NCBI GenBank assembly: GCA_900754385.1
Contig: CAAECP010000160.1
Span: forward strand, 1-18,136
DNA length: 18,136 nt
Source: an uncultured Collinsella sp.
Lineage (GTDB): Bacteria; Actinomycetota; Coriobacteriia; Coriobacteriales; Coriobacteriaceae
Direction: 5' to 3'
The translations under genes and the position numbers were made by a program. The notes under the pieces are model-generated. The model had not been told where the DNA came from. It did not search any database and saw nothing but the letters and a program-made list of their open reading frames with translations. Each line of letters opens with the position of its first letter. Position 1 is the first letter of the stretch. Positions 1 to 5,438 of the stretch are shown here, one piece after another.

Positions 1-50
1 TGAAGGCGAGGAAGAAGGGCGTGAAGGGAGCGAAGAGCGTTGCTGCCTAG
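1..50 (+). CDS. C-terminal tail of an unidentified plus-strand gene (partial)
   Basis: The third forward frame is open from the window edge and ends in a TAG at 48-50, giving a lysine- and arginine-rich tail ending KGVKGAKSVAA. Basic Ala/Lys tails of this kind are common at the ends of nucleic-acid-binding proteins in high-GC bacteria, but fifteen residues cannot identify a family. Codon use is GC-rich, unlike the AT-rich segment that begins immediately afterwards, so this is probably native chromosome beside the acquired island. It converges on the truncated ABC gene, with the two stop codons one base apart. Confidence 0.4.
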   Translation, partial: KARKKGVKGAKSVAA

Positions 51-51
51 G

Positions 52-471
52 CTAGCCCCTTGTCACACAAACTACCGAAGCCTCGTTTATTTTCTGAGCA
101 GAGTACAACGGGGAAGTCGACTCTATGTCCGTAAGTGGCAAATGTTGAAAGTCTGACACGATTTCTTTTAAAAAACTGAAATACGAGAGGTTCAGGACTG
201 ACGTCTGGAGCATCTTTGCAAAGTAAGAGAAGACCGCCGAAATAATCCCCAATAATGCTATAGCAAAGGCTAAAATATAAATTGAATGCATGTCCTGACC
301 GTAAACGAGCATATCAACAAACTGTCCGTTCAAATACGGTGACAGCGATGTCAGAGCATAGCTCACCAGAACCATGACCATCAGCATCTTTGCACCGTGG
401 CATGACATCGTTGTTTTGACCACATGCCAGAACAACGCGCACTCGTCTCTCCGCCATTTGAAATGCATCAT
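52..471 (-). pseudogene. ABC exporter membrane domain, 3'-truncated
   Basis: The product resembles the N-terminal third of an ABC-type exporter of the ABC_membrane (transmembrane plus ATPase) class. Two hydrophobic spans are visible, around MLMVMVLVSYALTSLSPYL and YILAFAIALLGIISAVFSYF. They are followed by the loop that normally reads 'hl..lp...f......g...s.in.d', seen here as FQHLPLTDIESTSPLYSAQK. About 140 residues remain of a usual 550-600; the rest of the membrane domain and the whole ATPase domain are missing. The last residues, VCVTRG, come from the half palindromic repeat and are not family sequence. The ATG at 471-469 overlaps the methyltransferase stop codon as TAATG; a GTG 12 bases upstream is the alternative start. 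As the last gene of the operon it would have exported the modified peptide or given immunity. In this strain it should be non-functional. Confidence 0.7.
56..67. repeat. Half copy of the dispersed palindromic repeat at the island edge
   Basis: CCCCTTGTCACA here is identical to the right arm of the full palindromic repeat copy at 17482-17508 (bases 17498-17509). No left arm is present. It lies at the point where the ABC transporter reading frame stops resembling its family, so it appears to mark a recombination junction. Confidence 0.5.
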
Positions 472-1580
472 TATATCAACCACGCCTCTGAACAGGGCCT
501 TTTATTTGAGTTGTCAATTATATTCAACCCTCTATCCAAAGAACTGTCCTTTCGCAGCCGTAACACATAGTAATAAACGCCTGCAGTGTGGTCATTTCGA
601 TAGAGTTCGTAAACATCATCAATTGCCTCATCTACTGATGTCCACCTTGTTGGATTAGCCAAATACGCACTCCATGCAACGCCCTCAACAAACGAAGAGC
701 ATGGATAGACCTCGTCATATCCCAGCAAAGACATCGTTCCCGACAACTCGCTGCTCATTATGTCTTGCACTATTGAGACTGCATCCAGGCTGTCCTTATC
801 AGCACAAGCCATCATTCCCACCATCAACGCGGTACCATCATCGCTTAAATAATCTGGGAGCTTTTCGATAATCTCGTTGCTAACTCGGCATCCATCAAAT
901 CCCCCATCTCCGACAAAAGGATATTCAAGTCCATTGGGAATGGGGACCAGCGGAGGATTTGCAACAATATAGTCGTATTTACTATCAGGTTCGAGCTTCT
1001 CATACAAATTCCCTTGAACCGTTTTTATCGCACCGTCCAGCCCATTCAACTTGGAATTAAGCATGTTAGTTGCACAAGTTTCGGCGTTTATCTCCACCGA
1101 TGTAACCGTCATGCCACCCGCTGCCATGATCAGCGACTGAATCCCAGAGCCCGCACACAAATCAAGCCCCTTCTTCCCGAGCTGAGGAGACAGCCGCCTG
1201 GCAAGTCCTAATGAATCTGGGCCGAAATATCTTTTAGGGTTTGGCCGTGGAGCATCCGCGACAATCCAGACACCTCTATATCGATTTAAAACCAGACCCG
1301 TTGAGTGGACAATCCCGTCCTCTAAAACAACGATGCCAACGTCCACTAATAGTTTAATCAGCTCAATAAATGGCTTCATTTCAGCTTGCGCCACAGACTC
1401 TCCAAGATACAGAAGCCTCACTAGTCCTCGATATTCTTGGTTTACTTTACCCGATGCAAATAAGTGCTCAACAACATAAAACCTATCCCCCGCCACGGAT
1501 ATGCCCTCGAGTAAATCTGTTAAGCCAACCCTATCAAATTCTTTTGACAATTGACTGTATTGGTCCATTTTGTCGTCCAT
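471..1580 (-). CDS. SAM-dependent methyltransferase with NPPL motif, RiPP-operon linked
   Basis: A 369-residue class I methyltransferase. The SAM-binding motif I is DLCAGSG (residues 140-146), the acidic loop is VEIN (162-165), and the catalytic-type NPPL motif is at 208-211. NPPL-type enzymes such as HemK/PrmC methylate amide nitrogens (Gln/Asn), and related enzymes act on rRNA bases. The long N-terminal region (about 1-125) and the layout resemble actinobacterial HemK-like proteins of 350-500 residues that carry an extra N-terminal domain. The position in the operon, between the small membrane protein and the ABC gene, suggests a tailoring role such as N-methylation of the peptide, but that is inference. 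An ATG at residue 5 is an alternative start. The stop codon overlaps the ABC start. A self-protection methyltransferase acting on a cellular target is also possible. Confidence 0.75.
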   Translation of the reverse strand: MDDKMDQYSQLSKEFDRVGLTDLLEGISVAGDRFYVVEHLFASGKVNQEYRGLVRLLYLGESVAQAEMKPFIELIKLLVDVGIVVLEDGIVHSTGLVLNRYRGVWIVADAPRPNPKRYFGPDSLGLARRLSPQLGKKGLDLCAGSGIQSLIMAAGGMTVTSVEINAETCATNMLNSKLNGLDGAIKTVQGNLYEKLEPDSKYDYIVANPPLVPIPNGLEYPFVGDGGFDGCRVSNEIIEKLPDYLSDDGTALMVGMMACADKDSLDAVSIVQDIMSSELSGTMSLLGYDEVYPCSSFVEGVAWSAYLANPTRWTSVDEAIDDVYELYRNDHTAGVYYYVLRLRKDSSLDRGLNIIDNSNKRPCSEAWLI

Positions 1581-1594
1581 CCCGCTTCCGCTGG

Positions 1595-1915
1595 CTATCG
1601 TCTCATAAACACAAACCTAACTAGCCGCACGAACGACAAAGAAGCCAAGCTGAACAGAAGTAGAACCAAAACTTCAAAAACACTGGTATTCCAATCGCGT
1701 ACCCAGCCCTCTACCGCCAACAAAAAAAACAGCAGCCCCATCCATAACGTCACAGAAGAAATCAACTTTGCGTAAGGGCGTATATCAATCCCGCTCTCCC
1801 TTTTTGTGACATCATATCCAGCAATTGAGCAGAGCCATCTTCCTCTTCTGTATTGGATTGAAAGGATAATCAGGGCAATCGAAGTCATCAAGCAGACAGC
1901 ATCCCCTGTTTCCAT
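1595..1915 (-). CDS. Small three-helix membrane protein, DUF3784-like
   Basis: A 106-residue protein with three hydrophobic stretches: near residues 6-21, about 50-68 around LWMGLLFFLLAVEGW, and 80-103 around VFEVLVLLLFSLASL. Between the first two lies a short polar segment containing IAGYDVTKRESG, which resembles the conserved cytoplasmic motif (IAGYNT...) of the DUF3784 small-membrane-protein family. A good Shine-Dalgarno AAGGAAG stands about five bases before the ATG. It sits between the precursor gene and the methyltransferase, 15 bases upstream of the latter. In peptide operons such a protein is often an immunity protein or transport accessory, but the sequence alone does not show this. 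Confidence 0.65.
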   Translation of the reverse strand: METGDAVCLMTSIALIILSIQYRRGRWLCSIAGYDVTKRESGIDIRPYAKLISSVTLWMGLLFFLLAVEGWVRDWNTSVFEVLVLLLFSLASLSFVRLVRFVFMRR

Positions 1916-1947
1916 AGAACTTCCTTTGCTTTCCGTCCTAGTTGCGC

Positions 1948-1977
1948 ATTCACAATCGAATCAAACCAAGTGTGAAT
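1948..1977 (-). promoter_or_regulatory. Stem-loop directly after the precursor stop codon
   Basis: ATTCACA (1948-1954) and TGTGAAT (1971-1977) form a 7-bp perfect inverted repeat with a 16-base loop, and the second arm ends inside the TAA stop of the precursor. No T-tract follows on the minus strand, so it is not a standard terminator. It could protect the upstream mRNA or mark a processing site that raises precursor expression over that of the downstream genes. Confidence 0.4.
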
Positions 1978-2177
1978 TACTCGATAGCAACCGCCTTCGT
2001 ATAAACCATAGCCGCTGCAGCAGCATTAACGACTGCGCCGTAGTTAACACCAACTACGATGTCATAAACTGCAACTGCCCAAACTGCAGCCGGGAATATA
2101 GCAACTCCCACCGCTGGCTCCGGATCTTGACTGCCACCATTTAAGTTAACTGGACCAACCCGCGGATCAAAATCCAT
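1977..2177 (-). CDS. Putative RiPP precursor peptide, cysteine-free, Ala/Val-rich
   Basis: A 66-residue peptide preceded by a good ribosome binding site (GAAGG, about 7 bases before the ATG). Residues 1-21 are polar (MDFDPRVGPVNLNGG followed by SQDPEP) and look like a leader, with a Gly-Gly at 14-15. Residues 22-66 are strongly hydrophobic and repetitive in Ala and Val, with isolated aromatic or polar residues: F28, W33, Y38, D39, N45, Y46, N51, Y59, T60, K61, E66. There is no Cys, and the only Ser and Thr are S16 and T60, so lanthipeptide and sactipeptide (thioether) chemistry is excluded and azole chemistry is very unlikely. It lies just downstream of the radical SAM and RRE genes. NYG at 45-47 resembles the XYG motif that radical SAM spliceases cut, and Y-x-K or W-x-V could support cyclophane crosslinks; both are speculation. 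No known precursor family is recognised with confidence. Confidence 0.7.
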   Translation of the reverse strand: MDFDPRVGPVNLNGGSQDPEPAVGVAIFPAAVWAVAVYDIVVGVNYGAVVNAAAAAMVYTKAVAIE

Positions 2178-2215
2178 TTTTTACCTTCTTTCTAACTTGG
2201 CAATAGTCTCCAAAA

Positions 2216-3016
2216 CTACAGATCAATCTGCAATTCTCTAATCTCCATATCACCTTCCATTAACTCATTAGGTATCACTCCCTTCAAGAGAGTGGGCGGC
2301 AAAAGACACCGATCTGTTTCGCTCACCGAATAGATCAGGTAATTCAGATCTCGCATTCCATCACTTTTCAAATCCTCTTGAGTCGTTTCGCTCTTAAAAA
2401 CAAGCTCAAAGACCGACATGTAGTCACGAATTCCCTGCCATTGCTGCAAGTTTGGAATTACGCCAAATATTGAATATAGGAAGTAGGCATCTTCAACAAT
2501 CGTTCTTACAAAAGCAATTTGCGTCATACACTCTTGCTGGTTGTCCTGAAGCTCCAATACGACTGATGATGAGCCGAAGTTATCCGAGATGTCATTGACC
2601 GTCTGAACTATAGACCCATCAACAATCGGAGACAGATACGAACATCTCAGTGAAGCGGCTTTCGCGTAGTAGGGAATATACATGATATTGTTACGCTGAT
2701 ACAGAAATCTAGGTGCAAGATCGTCTAAATCGCCCTCGAGAAATAAGCCTGTTTTCCATATTTTCAAAATTGTATTTAGAACTTTATCGGCAACGATTGA
2801 CCTATCGCTGCCGGACAACTTCTTATTGGCGCAAATTTCGTTAGCGATATCTTTAATGCACCGCCCTCCATCTATCAAATTAACGATAGCGAGCGCATCT
2901 TCATTGAGACGAATATAGTAGCTGTTCGCGGTCAAAACGCTACCGGTCTGAGTGTGCCTTACGCGTACGGCATACCGCATTCTCGGAACAGCACCCAGCA
3001 TCTCTCTTTTCTTCAT
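2216..3016 (-). CDS. PqqD-like (RRE) peptide-recognition protein with an extra C-terminal domain
   Basis: A 266-residue protein. Residues about 12-95 fit the PqqD/RRE fold: beta strands around RYAVRVR and NSYYIRLN, then helices DALAIVNLIDGG, IKDIANEIC and VADKVLNTILKIW, matching the usual PqqD pattern 'LN..a..i..l.dG...v.ei'. Free-standing PqqD proteins are about 90 residues. The remaining 170 residues (about 100-266) are unlike anything I recognise and may be a second functional domain. In RiPP pathways the RRE binds the leader peptide and presents it to the radical SAM enzyme. The gene starts 6 bases after the preceding stop with a TAAGGA ribosome binding site, so translation is probably coupled, and it ends 38 bases before the precursor start. 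Confidence 0.75.
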   Translation of the reverse strand: MKKREMLGAVPRMRYAVRVRHTQTGSVLTANSYYIRLNEDALAIVNLIDGGRCIKDIANEICANKKLSGSDRSIVADKVLNTILKIWKTGLFLEGDLDDLAPRFLYQRNNIMYIPYYAKAASLRCSYLSPIVDGSIVQTVNDISDNFGSSSVVLELQDNQQECMTQIAFVRTIVEDAYFLYSIFGVIPNLQQWQGIRDYMSVFELVFKSETTQEDLKSDGMRDLNYLIYSVSETDRCLLPPTLLKGVIPNELMEGDMEIRELQIDL

Positions 3017-3022
3017 ATTTCC

Positions 3023-3505
3023 TTACCCTACCTCTAGGAAATAGTAATTCATGCTTCCGTTCGCAAGTTCTACCGCCACCGACCATTTAAACCCAAACTG
3101 CTCGAGCCCAGATTCGCAGCCATCCTTAGTGATAGCGGCTACTCGACATGGCGTTTCCGAACCTTCCCAGCGCAACTCCGCAATTTGAATCCCCCTTTCC
3201 AATATAAATAAAACCAAACTGCTAGACCTGCCTCTTAGTGCAGCGCCCTTAGCCGTAATCAGCATTCCGCAAGGTTCGATGGAATCAGCCCTGATCAGGC
3301 AAACCTGATAACGCCCATCAAATAGAGTCTGCCTAATTAGACGTCCTCTCATCTTTCCATTTTGTATAGTTGAGAATGGGTCAAGCACGACATATTGATC
3401 CATGCTTTCATTGGCTCTATAAACAAAAGACAAAACCTCTTTGCAGTCGCTCTCTTTAGCCCTAACTGCTTTTACGCAACTTACCCCCGTGCACACGTGC
3501 AGCAT
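3023..3505 (-). CDS. GNAT-like protein of unknown function in the RiPP operon
   Basis: A protein of 160 residues from the ATG at 3505, or 157 from the GTG at 3496. GGAGG directly abuts the ATG but lies nine bases before the GTG, so the GTG is the better start. The layout suggests a divergent GCN5-related N-acetyltransferase: an N-terminal VRAKESDCKEVLSFVYRAN strand-helix, a central strand near EPCGMLITAKG, and a C-terminal EQFGFKW followed by a strand like the last part of GNAT domains. The acetyl-CoA loop (Q/RxxGxG/A) is not clearly present, so it may bind something else. The gene overlaps the radical SAM gene by 35-44 bases in another frame, which implies translational coupling and a partner role in peptide maturation. 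Confidence in the family is low; confidence that it is a real gene is good. Confidence 0.55.
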   Translation of the reverse strand: MLHVCTGVSCVKAVRAKESDCKEVLSFVYRANESMDQYVVLDPFSTIQNGKMRGRLIRQTLFDGRYQVCLIRADSIEPCGMLITAKGAALRGRSSSLVLFILERGIQIAELRWEGSETPCRVAAITKDGCESGLEQFGFKWSVAVELANGSMNYYFLEVG

Positions 3506-4469
3506 CCTCCAATTCTTGAGATATATCTATGTTCCTTTCTTTGAAAAGAACAGGAAGCCCCTGTTGGATACTTGTGAAGTCCGAAAGCTCCTCTATACGA
3601 GCTAGGCACTTCTCGACAATTGGGTGCCGTAACGCATATCTATCTATTTCGAGATCAATATAGTCCCGCAGAGTATTTCGATTTAGATTCCAAATGGTAA
3701 TCGGCAGGTAAGGAGACACCGAGAGCTCCCCATACGCATTGACGCATATTTGCGGAATTCTCCCTGTCTCCCTATACATATACAAATGATCTACGGGGTC
3801 ACCCCAGGTAATCTGCATTTGAGAAACAGCATTGCGCGCGCTCAAATATGCAGCAAGCGCATCATTTTGCTCGGGCGTTAGGCACAGATCCTTATAATTC
3901 AGCTCACCTCGTCCGAGCGGCATCAAAGGCTGTGCTCTAAAATCACTTACACCTTCTTTTTCACAAAAACTTATTATTGAAGGGTATTCCCTTATATTCT
4001 TAGCATGGGGGAGAGAAGCAACTGCGACCCTTATTCCGTGTCTTCGTGCGATCTTAATCGCATCCAGTACTCGATGGAGCTTACCGTTACTCAACCTCAC
4101 ATGGTCATAAGACGCATCTGAAAGCCCATCGAGGCTAAACTGCACTAAATCCAGTCCATCTCTTTTTAGGGCGTCAGCAATTTCTTCTGTCCAAAGAATG
4201 CCATTGCTGACCATTGACACGAGAGTGCCTTGATTAAGCTCCTTAACTAACCTCACGGCGCGACGAATCAAATCAAACCTAAGAATGGGCTCTCCGCCAC
4301 AAATGCAAATCGACGAAAGATCAATCAAGGCAAGCTGTCGAAAAACGCTGATCAGTTCGTCATCATTCATTTCCTCATAGGCACATTCCCCGCCGAAATC
4401 AAAACAATGCCGACATCGCAAATTGCATCGATAGGTCACATCAACTGAGGCCGAGCTAAGATAATTCAT
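3462..4469 (-). CDS. Radical SAM peptide maturase with degenerate SPASM region
   Basis: A 335-residue radical SAM enzyme. The [4Fe-4S] cluster motif C15-x3-C19-x2-C22 (CNLRCRHC) is followed by the SAM-binding GGEP at 58-61, and the TIM-barrel strands are recognisable (VSMVSNG, LVQFSLDG). The motif PLMPLGRGEL (181-190) and the segment IPQICVNAYGELS with PYLPITIWNLNRNTLRDY (253-270) align in layout with SPASM/twitch domains of PqqE-type peptide-modifying enzymes. Only one of the usual cluster cysteines (C242) remains, and Tyr stands where 'PC' is expected. It therefore probably carries a single Fe-S cluster. ATG 4469 is preceded by GAGAG at about 10 bases; a TTG two codons upstream is an alternative start. 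It is the first gene of the operon and overlaps the next one. The likely substrate is the peptide at 1977-2177; the reaction (crosslink, epimerisation, splicing) cannot be read from the sequence. Confidence 0.85.
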   Translation of the reverse strand: MNYLSSASVDVTYRCNLRCRHCFDFGGECAYEEMNDDELISVFRQLALIDLSSICICGGEPILRFDLIRRAVRLVKELNQGTLVSMVSNGILWTEEIADALKRDGLDLVQFSLDGLSDASYDHVRLSNGKLHRVLDAIKIARRHGIRVAVASLPHAKNIREYPSIISFCEKEGVSDFRAQPLMPLGRGELNYKDLCLTPEQNDALAAYLSARNAVSQMQITWGDPVDHLYMYRETGRIPQICVNAYGELSVSPYLPITIWNLNRNTLRDYIDLEIDRYALRHPIVEKCLARIEELSDFTSIQQGLPVLFKERNIDISQELEDAARVHGGKLRKSS

Positions 4470-4484
4470 ATACAATCCGCTCTC

Positions 4485-4500
4485 TTTCGTGCTTACGAAA
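4485..4500. promoter_or_regulatory. Perfect hairpin just upstream of the radical SAM ribosome binding site
   Basis: TTTCGT and ACGAAA form a perfect 6-bp inverted repeat around a 4-base loop, ending 15 bases before the ATG at 4469. On the minus strand the second arm abuts the GAGAG ribosome binding site, so it may be an operator or an RNA hairpin that affects initiation. Confidence 0.4.
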
Positions 4501-4504
4501 TACT

Positions 4505-4516
4505 TAATTGCAATTA
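4505..4516. promoter_or_regulatory. 12-bp perfect palindrome TAATTGCAATTA, candidate operator
   Basis: A perfect 12-bp palindrome lies 36 bases upstream of the first gene of the RiPP operon, next to the hairpin at 4485-4500. On the minus strand GATAAT (about 4550-4545) is a plausible -10 with TTGAAT 19 bases upstream as a weak -35. The palindrome would then lie in the 5' leader just after the start of transcription. No regulator gene is present beside it. Confidence 0.35.
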
Positions 4517-4754
4517 TGGACCTAGCAATTCTCGTTTATTTCTAATTATCTGTAATGAGTATGTAATGGATTCAAAAGCTGTAAGTTTGAGTCCTACATA
4601 TTAAAGACATTGGCGGCTTCCTCGGACCTAAAGTGGATGGCAGATTCCCCAATCATGAAAACCGTTATATAAGCCCACGCTAAAACTCAATTTGTTGTTT
4701 TAATATAGGACAATCTTTCGCCTCATCTTTGTCTGTTTTAAGAAAAAGGACGAT

Positions 4755-4823
4755 ATGAAAGAAATAGGAGAATTTGTACCCTTTGGCTTGCTCTTTTGCA
4801 AACGTATTCCCAATACGTTTTAA
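4755..4823 (+). CDS. 22-codon small ORF with good ribosome binding site, divergent from the RiPP operon
   Basis: An ATG five bases after AAGGA opens a 22-residue peptide, starting MKEIGEFVPFGLLFCK and ending RIPNTF, closed by TAA. It is transcribed away from the RiPP operon. The last seven codons coincide with a perfect inverted repeat. It may be a genuine short peptide (signal or leader) or the surviving N-terminus of a gene truncated at the right edge of the island; the convincing ribosome binding site fits either. I do not recognise the sequence. Confidence 0.35.
   Translation: MKEIGEFVPFGLLFCKRIPNTF
4800..4820. repeat. Perfect 9-bp inverted repeat (AAACGTATT / AATACGTTT)
   Basis: The arms are 4800-4808 and 4812-4820, separated by CCC. 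TTTT follows only partly, so it could act as a weak terminator for the small ORF on the plus strand, as a protein binding site, or as a remnant element end at the right edge of the AT-rich island. Confidence 0.45.
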
Positions 4824-4843
4824 ACATGCGGCACTCGCCTTAA

Positions 4844-5185
4844 GGTCGAAATATAAACGGGGCGAGGCCGGACTACGTCACATACCGCAGGACGGGGGCA
4901 CAGATCAGATTCACCTATCATGAATTCATCTGCGCGATAAAACTGCGCATGCAAATTTACCGCACTATGAACTACATCGTGCGGGACATGAAGGTGTCGA
5001 CGACCCGCTAGCTTCACCCGCTTGAAAACACCCGCAAGCGACGGCAGCGCGAAAAGCAATTGGCCTCCGGCGAAACCTCTGCGGAGTTTTCGATCTCCGT
5101 ATTTGTCGAACTGCCAGTTCTGCCACGCCGCCACTTCCTGCCCGCCGAGATCGTTCCTCAAGCCGCACAGCAGCCCGCCTTCTAA
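4844..5185 (+). pseudogene. Decayed coding remnant with internal stop (weak)
   Basis: One plus-strand frame is open on both sides of a single internal TAG at 5009-5011 and ends in TAA at 5183-5185. Its second half (KQLASGETSAEFSISVFVEL and onward to AQQPAF) has codon use compatible with a real gene C-terminus of this GC-rich genome. The first half contains MNYIVRDMKVSTTR. I cannot identify a family. An open minus-strand frame covers the same bases, so the coding strand is uncertain. Apart from this and the IS30 remnant, bases 4824-5438 hold no intact gene. Confidence 0.25.
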
Positions 5186-5189
5186 GACC

Positions 5190-5340
5190 TCAGAGTTCGC
5201 CATCGAAGGCGACCTGCCCAGACTCCTCACAATCGGCTTGCATGAGGCCCCGCGCTCCAACATCCTCTGGACCGTGTCCCTCTCGTACCTGGTGAGCGAG
5301 CCCGCCGTTGGCCCTCGGATGAAGCTACCGATCGAGACGG
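5190..5340 (-). pseudogene. IS30-family transposase N-terminal fragment
   Basis: Reading the minus strand through about 5340-5190 gives LTRYERDTVQRMLERGASCK followed by PIVRSLGRSPSMANSEV. This is the N-terminal helix-turn-helix of IS30-family transposases (pattern: LT..ER..I..ml..G.s...Iar.LgRspst.s.Ev). Similarity ends after about 40 residues, and the DDE catalytic domain is absent. The frame stays open to 4820 but the downstream residues look unlike a transposase. There is no visible start codon with a ribosome binding site for the longer form. The remnant supports past insertion-sequence activity at the edge of the acquired segment. Confidence 0.5.
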
Positions 5341-5401
5341 GGCGTATGATGGGCGGTCGCTGGAATCGCGCCCCGCACCGCCTCCCCCATCGTGCGATAA
5401 T

Positions 5402-5429
5402 CCTCTGCAGAAGTCACCAAAAGCAGAGG
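5402..5429 (+). promoter_or_regulatory. Inverted repeat over the FMN-reductase ribosome binding site
   Basis: CCTCTGC (5402-5408) pairs with GCAGAGG (5423-5429) around a 14-base loop. The second arm contains most of the AGAGGGAG ribosome binding site of the gene starting at 5439. GATAAT at 5396-5401 could be a -10 element just before it. This fits either an operator for a redox-type regulator or an RNA hairpin that hides the ribosome binding site. Confidence 0.4.
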
Positions 5430-5438
5430 GAGTTTGTG

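Noticed and set aside
1977..2177. Sactipeptide, lanthipeptide or thiazole peptide class for the precursor
   Set aside because: The peptide has no cysteine, and S16 and T60 are its only Ser and Thr.
5022..5438. Long in-frame N-terminal extension of the FMN reductase
   Set aside because: The extension has no family resemblance, covers IS30 and decayed sequence, and the ATG at 5439 has its own ribosome binding site where homology begins.
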